Below, in pieces: positions 43,401 to 55,400 of a stretch of 64,000 bases of DNA; within the stretch, counting starts at the first letter, position 1, and every line of letters starts with the position of its first letter. Source of the stretch: Chrysaora quinquecirrha (taxonomy: Eukaryota > Cnidaria > Scyphozoa > Semaeostomeae > Pelagiidae); assembly GCA_014526335.1 (NCBI GenBank), contig JACTAT010000029.1, positions 4,730,105 to 4,794,104 on the forward strand, read 5' to 3'. A program made the translations under genes and the position numbers. A model generated the notes under the pieces. It was given only the letters and a program-made list of their open reading frames with translations, was not told the DNA's origin and made no database searches.

Positions 43401-46400
43401 ACATTAATCTGAACGTGAACTTATTTATCTTATAGAATTACTCTTAAAAGAAACTGCTGCAGAGCATTTAATTCTTCTTAAATCCCCTTACCACCAATAT
43501 TTAGCATTAACTCGGGGTAAATTTGTTGATATTTCAAAGTGATACGTAAGAGAGAATCAGAGATTTTCTATTTTCAGTGGCCTCTTTTTGACTATATTTT
43601 GAGTTTTCTTTTGTTAATTTTTTTCATTGCCTTCGGGGAGTGCAGGCCAGTTTTTGGTCTGCTAGGAAAGATCAAATGGGCCTGGGCTGCCTGAAAGATT
43701 CGTCACTAAAGCAAATTTTCAGTGAAATTTGGAAAGTGTAACATAACGCGTTTCTCTGCGATTATTTATCAAGCCAAAAAAGTTGAGAAAAAGATGTATT
43801 TAAATAATAATTGATGGACAAATTAACAAACCAGTCTTGAATAAATTGCTCTGATTTCTGGGTTCTTCACAAGCAAGTCCGACATCTCAGCTCTTCTCGA
43901 GTCAAAATCAAAACTTTCTAGCCAATTTGTGAAAACCTCTTGAAGGCCTGTGAAGAATAGAAAGCATTTACAAATACATGGAAACTACTGCAAGAAAGGT
44001 CACTAAAAACATGATCAATAACAATATGATCCAGTCACAACCAGTTACAGCCAGTATAACCAGTTAAAACCAGTTTTAATGAAGAAGATAATTACCTTCT
44101 GGTTCATTACAGTAGGTGCTAACATCGGACTGAATTGCTTTTATCTTCAACTGAATGAAAAAGCAACTGTATTAGCAGAAAGTAATAACATTGCCAAGAA
44201 AGTCTTATTACTCATATTCGGCTTGTTATTCTTGATAATATAGGGTCTGTGTCTGGCCTGTGTCTACATTATGTAGAGTGGGTTGGTCTATAAAGTCTCT
44301 GCCGTATATCCCCTACCATCTAATCCATAAGTCATGTGCCCCTCATTGAGTGTGGGGTATAACGGGTAGCTATTTCTTATTCTTTTCTCTCGGAGTGCCG
44401 CCTCAAATTGACTCGTTAAGTAAACCAATTATGTTAAAGTTGTATGCTGTTATTTGACAATTGTGACAGAGGTTTCTATAAGATAAAATAATCGAGAAAT
44501 TATGCAGAGATCATGAGATATTATCGTGCAAGCAACCCCAGATGATAATGGCAAATGGAAGCCAGTTGATCGCTACTATCTCTGCTGTAGTCATCGCTGT
44601 TGTAGTCGTGAAACTATCGTCGGACGCTCACGGAGCCGTAATCGCAGAATCGAAGAAGTAGGAAGCAGGAATGAGTAGAAAGTGCTTTGACGTATAATGC
44701 AAATTAAAGTCTCACTCATATTTGAGCAAAATTTTGAATATACAGCATTTACTGCACCAGGCAATATTGCACTGAAACTTTAAAGTCCTCGCATACATCA
44801 AGCGGAAGCTTTTACGAGGGGCAATTTACTCCTTGGAAATCTCGTACACCTTTGCTTAAAATCCTATAGTTTTCATAGAAATCCCTTTGAAAATCCTTTT
44901 AACGGTAACCTCGTATGCTTTTTGAAGAGTTAAATGTTCCTCGAGCTTTTGAAGTACGAAAAAATGAACTTTCCCAACTAAATGGTCTTCAAAATGTTGT
45001 TGCACAAAATTTTGCCTAAAGAGTCAAATAAGCACCGAAACTCTGGTGTCTTAGTGCATATTCTCGTCTTCCTTGGTCTTTTTGTTTATATTTATGCCAA
45101 TAACAAAGCTTCAAAGTTTGTAACCAACACTTACTCCAAAACAACAACTGATTTAAAATACCAAGATTAGTAGTAGACCAAGTCTGTCGAATTTGCGGTT
45201 GTTATTGTTTTAACAGTGATATTCCTTTTTGTCTACTATACTCAATCGAGAGTGTAAATATTAGTCAGTCATTCGGAAAATCTAAACCCATTATTCTTTG
45301 AGATATCAAATGTTAGCCTACCTCTCTTCGGTTGTATACTGGAGAAGCAAGGGAACTCTCCACTGGATTTTCACTTTCAGAAATGTCTTCTTGAGTAAGA
45401 GTTTTCAGACTTGATGACACGGATGACAATATGGAAGAGATACCTATCAACAAAACCCATATAAAAGAAATTGAAAAAAGATAGGTACAGGGCATATAGT
45501 TTAACGATAAATAAGATCACCAGCAGTTTCATAGTTAGATAAAACACAATAAAAAAGAATATGTCTGTTAACTTCTATATATTCGATCACACCTTCCAGA
45601 ACCAACCTTGTTTGAAAGAAGCTTTTGTACCAACTTCCTCTTCATTGGATGTCTGAAAAAGTCAGTCAAAAAGATCTAGCTAAGTCTGGCAGCAGCTAAG
45701 TCTGGCAGCATAGACTACAGATCTTAAGGGGGCATGGGAAACCCCTCAAAAGGGGGGCCAACAATAAAAAGGGACTTGAAAACTCTTAATGTTGTGATAT
45801 TAAACATAAGGCATAGCAAAATTAGGCTGAAGCACCTCACAAAAGCTTGGAAAGGTTCTTCCAGCATCCCACATCATCAACATGAGTTTGAAGTTGGAAG
45901 AAGAGGTATTGATGGTTTAAAGAAAGGGCAGTTTAAAGATGGGGTACTTTTCATTGAAACTTTGAAAAGAAAGGGGCATCACCCCTTTTAGCTCCCAGTT
46001 ACCAAACTTGGGCCTTTATCAGTAGTAATAAAAAGATTTTCTAACAAAATATAATCAATACCTGAATTTTTTCCTGGACCTTTCCAGCAGTGTCGACAAC
46101 AGCTGTAGCAGTATCAGCTTGAATTGTCTGGTAGAACTCTGAAAGATCTTTCTGCACCATCACCATCGTTGAGCTTGTCTAAAACAAACATGAATCTTTT
46201 ATCTACTACATAAATAAATAGAAGGATCATTTGAAACAGTTTGTTTTATATAACACAATCAACTGTATTGATAAAATACAAAAAATAAACTTGCTTTCTA
46301 GTATAAGGACTTCTTTTTACCCATGTAGTTGGCAATGGCAATTGTAGGTACACATGTAGATCAAAAGCTTTCACTATATGCTGAGTCCACTATTATGCCC

Positions 46401-46902
46401 TCAGTTTTTCAGTTTTGGACAAATTATTAGAGTGTTCTAAAGGATATATGGAAATCAAATGTGTCTACTTTCTTTCCTTCTTTGTAACAGAAGAATAAAT
46501 CTACTGTTCTATAATTGAAATAATAGTCTAGGCTATTGTTTTTTCAGATCCATGCCAATATGCCAATAAGGCTTCAGACTCCACAGCGGCTCCTGAGTGA
46601 GTAGGCTACATGGAATGCACACTGGTCTGATGCTAGTATAATTACCTTTTCTTTCACACTGTCAATAAGAGATTTCCCCCAGGATGACCACCATGACCCA
46701 TCTTGAGGTATTTCATTCTGTTGTGGTTCTTCGCTGCAAAAAAATTCAAGGAAGTTTAATCTGTACCTTGGCTTATGTTTGTGGGTATAGAATGATGGGG
46801 CAAGTTCTCTTTATCATTATCTGTAATGATGTCTGAAAGAAATGAGACGTCAGCTAAAATAGGTAAGCTAAAATACTACCTTGCATCTTTCGACGACGCC
46901 AT
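37466..46902 (-). CDS. BSDC1: BSD domain-containing protein 1 homologue, 13 exons, one frameshift
   Basis: Exons: 46902-46880, 46733-46646, 46178-46062, 45652-45607, 45443-45322, 44150-44096, 43947-43832, 43369-43301, 42548-42458, 42310-41902, 40757-40512, 39866-39685, 37495-37466. Phases match except in exon 10, which is one base too long: the frame must shift between about 42085 and 42115, near an ATC run. About 530 residues result if that base is ignored. Diagnostic segments are DGSWWSSWGKSLIDSVKEK, EEVGTKASFKQG, the BSD domain ending VPSVVSHRVFWQRYFYKIHQ and the C-terminal DDDDWEDWE, which matches the known BSDC1 tail. A Ser/acidic low-complexity region lies between BSD and tail. Family function is poorly known. 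The frameshift may be a base error. Confidence 0.88.
37535..37755. mobile_element. Foldback element, ~95-bp arms
   Basis: The left arm starting GACTTACCCTAAGTCTACAT and the right arm ending TTAGACTTAGGGTAAGTC are near-perfect reverse complements with a short central spacer around 37640-37652. There is no coding sequence. Confidence 0.85.
37757..38240. repeat. Inverted array of CACCACAGTA / TACTGTGGTG units
   Basis: Units such as GCGTACTGTGGTGGATACGC and TGTGGTGGGTTATTATGCTTGATG on the left half are mirrored as reverse complements in 38098-38235. The left half also has two direct ~75-bp copies. The start CACGCCAGCGAATCTGTG matches the terminal repeat of the MITE at 10417-10928, so this is an expanded member of that family. 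Confidence 0.78.
38610..39041. mobile_element. Foldback element family, copy 2
   Basis: The left arm (GGTCGGCGCGACATTTTTCT onward) and the right arm (ending AAATTTCGGGCCGACC) are imperfect inverted repeats of about 130 bp and match copy 1 at 32587-33032. It lies in the last BSDC1 intron. Confidence 0.75.
39885..40010 (-). mobile_element. SINE-like repeat copy, reverse
   Basis: Reverse complement contains GGTTCGAGCCCCGGCTGCGG and GTTAACCTATGACTTGTG, then TCTAGCGACTGGCACTAAAT and TTCACTTCCACC. These match the copy at 50092-50290. A further tail-only piece is near 39282-39312. Confidence 0.65.
41630..41785 (+). repeat. Interspersed repeat family ('GCCGCATCTGGGTATAAAT'), copy
   Basis: Shares its start, the CTGTTTCTGACGCTCA block and TATGCCCGAAAATGTTTCCG with the copy at 21425-21600. 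About 30 bp are inserted in its middle. Confidence 0.7.
43033..43140 (-). repeat. tRNA-like sequence
   Basis: Minus strand has TATAGCTCAGTGGAAACG (A box-like) and GGTTCGAATCCCATC (B box). T-stem and acceptor pairing are poor, so it is more likely a tRNA-derived repeat than an active tRNA. Confidence 0.42.
44836..44950 (+). repeat. Interspersed repeat, matched by 51412-51530
   Basis: Both copies run ATCTCGTA(C/T)AC(C/G)TTTGCT, AAATCCT, AATAGAAATCCC and end GAAGAG...AAATGT(T)CCTCG. No protein is encoded. Confidence 0.65.
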
Positions 46903-47518
46903 TTCAGTGTAATTTTCTTCACAAACTGAGCAACACTTGTTAGGCCATCCTATTAATCAACACCGAGGACGCCACATCCTCATCAGAATTTTTCTGGTTG
47001 CTCTTTTGCACTTCGTTTAGGGTAACTGTTTTGGCGAATAAATTTGTAAAATCCTGATATATTTACCACCCAAACGCCTCTTTATGTTACTTCGTATCTT
47101 GCAAATTCTCGATTATTATTCGAAGCTTCACTCAAAGGTCAAAATGTCCATCTCAAACCAAAGGAAAATAAACCTTGCCTGGAATTATCAAGCCATCTTT
47201 TTTTTCGATAACTGACTGATGACAACAACAATTTTTTAGCCTCGACAACAAAGCAAATGACAGCAGGGCAGATTCAAAAAGAGGCTGGGGAAAACGCGGT
47301 ACACTGGTACACTGACTGACACTTTACCCACTTTCCTTTGATATGCAACCGGTAAACTGGTAAATCGAACTGTACCTCTTTTTACCATAATACGGTTGTA
47401 TACAGTGACAACTTACGTATTGCATAAGTAATTTTGGTGCCGTTAATAATAACGTATAGAATAACAGGCAAAAAACTACCGAGCAGTATTGAGGGAAGTC
47501 GAACAGGTGTGGTAAAAC

Positions 47519-47827
47519 CCCGGGGGGAGGGGTACTTCCATCGTTCAATATACTAGACGTGCCGCCCAAATGGGTAACTTTTCAGCGCTAATTTCCCTAC
47601 ACATGGGTTGGTTTTTCGTAAAGAATCTCTACACATGGGTAGCAAAATATATAATATTTTAGACATGCATTAACATTTGAGATATTGGTACAAATGGGTA
47701 AAAAATCTCGTTGTTTTTTCTATACATGGGTACCACGACAAACAGAATTTATCGGTAGACATGGGTGGGTTTGGAAAAACTGGGCGGCATGTCTAGTCTC
47801 TTGAACAATGAAGTACCCCCGGAGGTA
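47519..47827. mobile_element. MITE with CCCCGGGGGGxxxGGTACTTC ends
   Basis: Ends of about 45 bp are imperfect inverted repeats: left GGGGTACTTCCATCGTTCAA then ACTAGACGTGCCGCCCA; right TGGGCGGCATGTCTAGT then TTGAACAATGAAGTACCCCC. The interior has several TACACATGGGT motifs. A related end is at 815-840. Confidence 0.75.
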
Positions 47828-47879
47828 AAACCCAGGCTTACGTGGCTTAAGTTGACCTACGGTACGTTAGAAGTAACGG

Positions 47880-48470
47880 CAACTATAGTTGCATCTGCTA
47901 ACTTGCGTAGACATGCCGATAACCAGTCAGATTGCGTTCGTGAGAGCGCTCAGATCGACTGTGACTAACGAGGATCGGATCAGCTGTCATTGTCAACCAA
48001 TGCAGAAGTAGAACTAGGACATTCCTAACTTGTTTATGTGAGCCTCTCCAAAACAACCCCTTACGACACTGAACTTTGACAATAACCCCCGGGAGTCGAA
48101 GTCGAGGAGAAGGCAGTCGAAGTCGAAAAGAGAGGTCGGACGAAGAGACTTATTGAGCGAAGAGGACTTATGTACTGTTTATGTACCTGAAGTCGTAATT
48201 TGTATTAGTGTCTTAAGAAAAGGTTATAAAGGCAAGGCAAAGTCGTGATTTTTCTTGTTCTTGTTTTCTGAAATCTGGAGAACACGGGCCACATTTATCA
48301 AATGTTGCTGTCAAAAAGGAACTAGTTGCAAACTTTTTACTAAAGCGACGCAGATAAGTTGCGATACAACTTCTAAAAAATCGCCGATGATCAGGCGGCG
48401 ACCAACTAGTTCTGACAATGGGGTGACTATGCGCAATGTCGACATAAAGCCTGGCTTGAATCGGAAATAT
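47880..48470. repeat. Interspersed repeat family 'AGCAGAAGTAGAAC', copy 3
   Basis: Matches copy 1 at both ends (GCAGAAGTAGAAC; GCGCAATGTCGACATAAAGCC) but the middle is about 250 bp longer, suggesting a secondary insertion or a longer master. Confidence 0.6.
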
Positions 48471-49164
48471 GCAAGCATTCAATATAAGAAAAAGAGAAAA
48501 CTTTTCATTCATAGCTTTATTTCTAGCAATCATAAAGCAATGTTCATATCTTTAGATACTAATGTTCGAATATAGCTACGCAGCAATTACAAGAAAAAAT
48601 TTAGAACTGTTTCATTCCATTTTAGGCAGAGAGAGAGAGAGTCAAGATCATCATATCAAACAAACGGGCTGCTGGTCTTTCCCAAAGGTCCTAAGCTTTC
48701 ATTTGGGTCGTTACGATCTTGATTTTGACTGGAAGCCTAAGCAAAACCAATGTTTTTCCTGAATGGTTCACTCTTGGAAAATTCTAAAAAGATAAAATGA
48801 CGTCATTGACAGTGCGTTCTTTCGAGACCCTTTTCTGCAACGTTTTTCTCAGAGCCATCGGAAGAGGGGGGCTGGGAGTCTTGAGCCCTCTCCAATAATT
48901 GTGAAAACAATAGTATGATGTCATAAAATCATTACGCCATCAAATAGTTTTCTGTTTTTCAGCCCCCCTAATCTGAGATTCCTTCCGACCGTCTCATAAT
49001 TCTGGAAGCGACTGAGAGCTCGACAGCCTGTTCCTTTGGACACTTTTCGGGAAAACCGGAGACTTTAGTGGCTCCAAACTCTCCTGAATTTAGAGCTGGA
49101 AGATGGAGAGTTTGCAGAGAAATTGCTTCCATATCAACTTCTCCAAAGACTACAAGGACTTATC

Positions 49165-49262
49165 CAACTGGCTCGTTCTGTCAGCTCAGTGAGGTCGGGC
49201 TTCGAGTCCCAGTTACAGCAGTGTCACAGCCAGGATCGAGGTCTCGATTAGTTAATCTATTA
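49165..49262 (+). mobile_element. SINE-like repeat copy
   Basis: Contains AACTGGCTCGTTCTGTCAGC, CTTCGAGTCCCAGTTACAGC and CGAGGTCTCGATTAGTTAA, as in the copy at 50092-50290. Confidence 0.6.
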
Positions 49263-49473
49263 CTATTGCATAGAGGTGTCATCTATTAATGGAGGTCCCA
49301 CTCCACTGTACCCTCAAAATAAATGTTGTACAGCTTGGGTATACAAATTCTAAGGACACCGGTTCAACCTGTCTTTGTCCTGTCGATCCTAAATGTTTTC
49401 TCTAAACATCAGCTGTCATATTTCTAGTCCCGCCATCTCTAATGCATTAGTGCACCATGGCCAATAGAAGGAC

Positions 49474-52400
49474 CTATTGACTATGGATGTGCCTAGGCAA
49501 TGCATAGTGATTAATAGAGTTACCTTCTACATAGGAGTCGATACTGGTTTGAGCTGTTAGTTGTGTTTTATTTCCAACAGAATCGGCGATTGAAAACCGA
49601 TCTGTTTCGAATCGTGGATTATCTCGAATGCATTCCATGGCCAATTCTCTTTCATGCTTTTCTCCATGATTCTGCTTCTTCATTGTTGAACTGAGGACAC
49701 GAATCCTGTTTTCCCTAAAATCCAATGCGTTTTTTTTAAAAATAGTGTTGTAAAGCAGAGGGCTCTATAAGGGCATCGGTATAATTTTTCGGGAGCGCAA
49801 GCCTGTCCCTAATTAAGCTGTCGATTGATCTACCTATAAAATAGCATTGGTTAAGTCAAGCAAATTTTGTACTTAAGGCGTCTTGAGAGGTTTCGAGAGT
49901 CATCACTTTTTCTGTGGCCCCCCAAAGGCTTTGGCGTGATGCGTTATAAGGCAATTTTTGCTCGTGATGACGTGAAAATTGGTTTTTCAACGCGTCATGG
50001 CACGATTCGCGCTTTTGCGTGCACGTGAAAATCGATTTTTTTACCGCGTATGAAAGAGAAAGGAGTCGTTAAATATTCATTCTAACAGCGAGCTGAAGGT
50101 GCTGTGGGTGGGGCCTAAACCAGCTGACTCATGGTGTCAAAAGCTGAGCGAGGCTCGAGCACCAGCTACGGTATTGTCACAGCTAGGGTCGAGGTCTCGA
50201 TTAGTTAACCTACTACTGAGATCCTAGCGACTGGCGCCAAATTCACCATTTCCCCTTCACCCACCTTCAGCTTCACCTTCAACACCTGACAGCTATAGTT
50301 CAAGCAACGGCACAGACTGGTTTCTATCTTGGTATTCCTTGTCAAAAATTCGTATCAAGAAAAGTCCAATCACGAATAGAAACAGTTAAATGTGGACAGA
50401 CCTACCGAAATCTGCTGCAGAGCAAAATACCAAGAACTAACGAAACTAAGGCGAAAATAGCAGTCAATCCAATAAACACAATAGCAATTGTTGAAGGCTT
50501 GTTTTTAGCTTCACCTTAAAGAGTTAAAAAAGATAAGAATTGATAATTTTCGTAATAAATTACTCGTTTACAAACGACAGAAAAGCAGTCCAAGCGCCTT
50601 TGAGAAGGCCTTTGAGAAGGCGCGGGAATCCTGGGGAAGTAGAGTATGAAAATATCCTTATACCTGTTTCCTTGTTCTTGATGGAAATAGTAGATTTCCT
50701 TGCAAAGACGTTTTTACTTGATTCTTTACATAAATTGTCAATATCTGACTGATCTAATGATTGCTTTGATGTATGCATATTGGTTATTGATATTCTTGTA
50801 TGCAACTTTGACGAGCTCCATTTTGATCGAGATGACACAAGGATGCTTTCTGAGTGTATTGCTGTTGAACTAAGAATGCATGTTTTACAGTCGCAAGAGC
50901 ACGAAACAGGGTATTTGGAGCTTGAAAAATATTGTGAATTTGAAACCGTGCCTTTGGAATCTTTCATACAAGATGAGACAGTCAAAGTTTGGGTATGCGA
51001 AGCAAACATAGTTTTAGTAGCTTCAGGACATGAAAGGGTGCTTTGAGTAGATGCTTGAGGCTGCATGATGGAGCTGGTAGGAGTCTGCACTAGAAACAAA
51101 AAATAAAGCAAAAAAAAACATTAGTTTATGCTGGGTGTCTGCCACTGAGAGTTGTCTCTCAGTGGTTCTAAAATTTTATCCAAATATGAATCTAAGCCTA
51201 AAAAAGTGGACAAGGATGATTAGTGAACATGCAGGTAGTGATCCCACTAATCTACAAGTGAGAATGAACAAAGTTTGGACATTCCAAGTTTATTTCGGTC
51301 AAGACGTTTTGAATATCTCTATTTGATTGGCTCGATCGGAATCGAGATGTTCTCTTAAAATGGATCAAGGCCACAAAACTCGAACCAAGGAGGGGCTATC
51401 CACTTCTTGTAAATCTCGTATACGTTTGCTAGAAATCCTTATGTTTTAATAGAAATCCCCTGGAAATCCTTTTGTTTTATATAACAGAAATCCTGTACAT
51501 TTGTGAAGAGTGAAATGTCCCTCGGCTCAAGCTAGATCTAACAAGCTGTTAATTTACATACCTCTTTGATATGCAGACCAGATGAGTTTAAACCCAGTAA
51601 ATTCTCGATCTGAATCAGAAATAAACCTGACCTGCACCCAACCATTTTCTGCATTTAGCAATCCAGGTACCTTGGAATTACAGTATTTTGGTCTCGAAGT
51701 CCAACTTTCGTTCAACGAATTCCTTACTTGCACAAAATCGTATCTACAATCTTTGACTTTCTCGACATCAAATGCAGTGAAGTTGAGTTCCATAGAGTAT
51801 TGTGATCCGGCTGTTAAAGTCCAGAGGGAGGTAACGTTCTTAGGATACTTGCCGGGATAATTTGGGCTCTGAATTGAACCACCTGGACCATGTACTTCAA
51901 AATGGAAATCTAAACAAACGAGGAAAAAAGAGAGTTTTTAAAGTTTACTTTTGTTGCATTTAAGCTACCAAGAAAGAAAGATGATGAAGCTATAACAGAC
52001 AAGGGGATGAGGCAGTTGCGAATCTTACACAAACTTGCAGCAAGTGCCTCAAAGCCCTTTTTACTAATGAATACACTTGGAATCTACTCGTTAATCCGTG
52101 TCTGAAAATGTGCAGCTGCATTTTAGTGACGTGCGAGTCAATCAAGAGTCGAACACATAAAACCTTACCTATGAGCCAAATTCTGTTGATAGGAGTTAAC
52201 AGTAGAAAGCGCGCAGTCTCAGATACGTTCAAGCGTCTTGAAAGTCTACAATTTTGCAAGTATCCTAGTCTGCACAACAGTCTAGGGTTATTATTGTATT
52301 CTCATTGCAGACTGATCAAGTTCACAACAAAATCGTTTTGAGTAATACGATGGTTGGTGGTCTTAATTTGCTAATAACAGTAGAGGCTAGAGCAGGTGCG

Positions 52401-52870
52401 CAGGGATAGCAGTTTCGATCAGGGAACGCCGTTTCGATAGGAGATCGAGATCAGCTGTTTGCGGTAGATAACAAAAAATTAGCATATGACACGAGTATTG
52501 CACGTTCCAACACGTCGTGCCAGCTCAAAATGATGAGGTGCAGGTCAAAATGATATTCATGTCCTTCCGCCTGATCAGTATGCTTGCTGGAAATCTATCT
52601 ATGATGTCTCGATATATGCAAAATAATAACGACTCATACACCACTTCAATATCTTTATAAAGCGCACAAATCAAGGAGGGAGTTCTGTTGACATCCGAGT
52701 CTTGGAAAACAGAGGCCTGTCCAATTCAGGATCAGCTGCTTCTAAAGGCCAATTATTTTCTGGATAAAGAAAATCCTTGAAATTATAGCTAACTTACCGG
52801 TAGAATGCACCATAGGATGACAGACAATTAGCACCAGAAACTTGACAAAAAGAGCGACTTCAGGTGCCAT
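49474..52870 (-). CDS. CUB-domain single-pass membrane protein, 5 exons
   Basis: Exons: 52870-52798, 51909-51562, 51089-50664, 50514-50406, 49714-49474. Junctions are GT/AG and in phase, giving about 398 residues. Exon 1 is a signal peptide (MAPEVALFVKFLVLIVCHPM). Exon 2 is a CUB domain (GGSIQSPNYPGKYPKN, CRYDFVQV, GFKLIW). It keeps the later Cys pair but lacks the first two CUB cysteines. Exon 3 is a Ser/Thr-rich stalk, probably glycosylated, with a Cys cluster (SCSCDCKTC). Exon 4 is a transmembrane helix (TIAIVFIGLTAIFALVSL). Exon 5 is a charged tail. A donor at 49523 (GAAG then GTAAC) could splice on to more tail exons, so the stop at 49474 is the simplest but not the only end. It looks like a cell-surface adhesion or receptor protein; the ligand is unknown. 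Confidence 0.8.
50092..50290 (+). mobile_element. SINE-like repeat copy, longest
   Basis: Begins GAAGGTGCTGTGGGTGGGGC, has GGCTCGAGCACCAG as a degenerate B box, then GTTAACCTACTACTGAGATC, TAGCGACTGGCGCC and a tail of short TTCACC repeats. It lies in the last intron of the CUB gene. Confidence 0.65.
51412..51530 (+). repeat. Interspersed repeat, matched by 44836-44950
   Basis: The second copy of the AATAGAAATCCC repeat, located in the CUB gene intron just after the CUB exon on the transcribed strand. Confidence 0.6.
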
Positions 52871-53945
52871 TTCGTGCGTATATCGTGTACGTGTCGTATC
52901 GTGGCACTTTCTTCGTGTACTGGTCCTGTTCAGCTGAGGGTTCTGTTTCCAGTAGTTCTTGCTGACTAACAGAGTTTCTGTCAAAAAGCTCACCTTATCC
53001 AATCTGGTCTTTCTTGTACACTTTCAAATTTTATGCAATCTCTACTATTTCCAAATCTGATTTTCATACATCCATCCAGTATGTAAGTAACTCCATTCAC
53101 GTTTATCATCTCAATTTAAATTATACTTATAGAGGTATAGGTATTATGTATAAGTATTATGTATTATGGCGATAATAAATAGGAAGCAAACTTAAACAAG
53201 CCAAGCAACAGACAGTACCAAGAATACGGCTGCCAATTTCTGAAAACAAATCACAAACTGAATCTGAAGATTGGGCACGGATACGTGTAAAGCTCCATTT
53301 AACGTAACTCGCATAGCAGAAGTGTTTTTATCAACTTTTTGAACTTTAGAGCATGATTATCTCGAATAATTACGGTCAAATTTAAAGAAAATGCCTCTAG
53401 ACAACTTGAAAAAATGTTAAATACTAGATTCTAGTACTCATATAGAAAGAACACTATATACTTTCCTGCAAGGTTTTGTGAGATGTGACAAAACATATTC
53501 AAGACTTGATGGTTAACAACAATCTATTAAGCCTTCGGAAGACTTTTGCTTTCACTTTGAAACAAAACATAAAATAATAAACCAACAAGATGTTTGCTTG
53601 TTTGCGAAAGTCTCAGTTCCTCTGATCCATGGAAAAACATTGTACTTATTTCTATACTTATGTGTTAATCTCTTGCCAGCTTAATGCACGCTGCCGTCGT
53701 TATTTGGAATTATACGGCTGTTTGGCGTTACTTGCCGTTGTTCTGCGCCAAAGGCAATGGATTTCGCTAAACAAGTTTGGCTCACTGAATTGCAACCAAA
53801 TGAAGCAAATAAGACTATATGCAGGCTATTAGTCTAGAAAAACTTCGATAATGCTCTGAAGACCTATTTGAACCATGAAGTAGCTAATTTTGTTGTATGA
53901 CATGCAATTCTTGTTACTTAAAGAGAAGCCAGGTTTTACCCTACT

Positions 53946-54309
53946 CTTAGGTGCCTAATGCCGTCCCCCCTCACTAATTAATTTTTTTAAAAATTTCGAC
54001 CCCCCGCTCTAATTAGGCCCCACCCGCTTATCAAGTTTGCATTAATGGTGATGTTGATATTTTTTTACTAAACTTACTTTGACGTTTTTGGTGTGAAATA
54101 TCATTTGTATACTCAATTTTTGGTTGGAACTATGGATTTCCTTAGCCTATAAGCACTATAGGGCCCCTCAATTTGCATATCATCCGTTTCCATACAAAGT
54201 TTGTCAAACAAAGTCCGACCCCCCGTTTATTCAGTCTCCCCGCCAATTAGATCCTGACGGTAATTCCAACCCCCCGCCTATTCCGACCCCCAGCAGTTAG
54301 GCACCTAAG
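53946..54309. mobile_element. MITE with TTAGGTGCCTAA ends
   Basis: Ends CTTAGGTGCCTAA and TTAGGCACCTAAG are inverted, and each is itself nearly palindromic. Internal GACCCCCCGC motifs recur at 53998-54006, 54218-54226 and 54268-54276. No coding sequence. Confidence 0.7.
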
Positions 54310-55106
54310 ATTACTTTTAAAAAGAAGTAAACATCCAAATTTGTCAGCACTACACCTGCCCTCTAAGCAGCACCCCTTAAATTTATAAAAATAATCAACT
54401 TCAATAGTGTACATTGTAAAAAAGAGATTTTGTTTTTCCACAGACAAACACAGAAATCTGTGACAGCCATCTGTTGACCCAGACTTAGAGCAGAATAGAG
54501 AGTGAAGGTTACTGTTGTGACATCTTACTTCAAGATGCGGGAGTCCATGAATGCAACCCTTAATGAATCGTTAAGGAAAGCGTTCTTCATGTTATATGTG
54601 AAAACAACAAGGAAGCGAAAATATTGCAAGAGATTCGAAAATCAAATTTTCCCTCCGAAAGGCTATTTGTACAAAATAAACAGTTTCTACATTTTGTAAA
54701 TTACAAGATCCCTTTCAAACATTTCCCTTTAGATTCTCCGACATTAAGATTAAAAAATACCAACCAAAGAAAAATAAACAAATAAAATAAACAAGATTAC
54801 GTTTCTAAACCAGCCAACACAAACTTTCCGAGATATATCGGAAGCTGCAAAGAACAGATCTTAAAACTTTTTTCTTATTACGATATTTTTAGCGCTCGGA
54901 AACATCCGACTACACGTTCGTGTATTCAAGCATTTTTACAGATGTTGGGGGCGAATGGGACTTAGAGATTCGATGGCCGATGATCAGTGAGGGCACAGCC
55001 TCCAAGAGCCCATTAGCGGCGTTAGCATAAATTTACATATATAGCACTAGTCTTTGATAAGCACAAAATTTCAAAAATTGCAAGGGACAGCGGAAACATT
55101 TTTGGA

Positions 55107-55242
55107 TACCCTTTTTTTTGATTAGCAACTTGACTACCGGTCCAGCCCTCGAAGTTGCTTAACGCATCTGGTCTTTCAGCCCTCACAGAATGACTGGGCA
55201 CCACCTAAAAACTCTTTTTCTGGCTTATTTAAAAAAAGTGTA
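55107..55242. mobile_element. Small MITE related to sequence at 7453
   Basis: Ends TACCCTTTTTTTTGATTAGC and CTTATTTAAAAAAAGTGTA are imperfect inverted repeats with TA edges. The interior (CCAGCCCTCGAAGTTGCTTAACG) matches 7488-7512 in an Ig gene intron, whose left end is ACACTTTTTTTATAAGCAAC. Confidence 0.6.
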
Positions 55243-55274
55243 TACTTAAAGCTTTTATCGTCTAACACTTCTAA

Positions 55275-55400
55275 GAGATTAAACGTAAATAACAGACCGA
55301 AACAGTTGAAAAAGGCGGAATTTATACCGAGATGAGGATCGAAAAGCACCAATCAGAAAGCAGCAATGAGTTGCAGCACTGACGACAGGCATTTTGTTAC
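55275..55400 (-). repeat. Interspersed repeat family ('GCCGCATCTGGGTATAAAT'), reverse copy
   Basis: Reverse complement shows TATAAATTCCGCC and the CTGTTTCGGTCTGTTATTTA block seen in the copies at 21425 and 41630. Confidence 0.6.

Larger units (their letters stand above)
46903..49473. other. Intergenic region upstream of BSDC1
   Basis: It holds the BSDC1 5' flank, a GGGGGTACTTC-ended MITE (47519-47827), copy 3 of the AGCAGAAGTAGAAC repeat (47880-48470) and a SINE-like copy (49165-49262). No exon was recognised. Confidence 0.5.

Noticed and set aside
25071..46902. A single BSD-Grx-DEP-DUF547 gene as the primary annotation
   Set aside because: The BSDC1-type terminal exon (37495-37466) gives a normal BSDC1 end, so two tandem genes are simpler; the fusion is kept as a finding.
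54502..54699. Small basic open frame
   Set aside because: No splice sites, family resemblance or codon pattern supports it.
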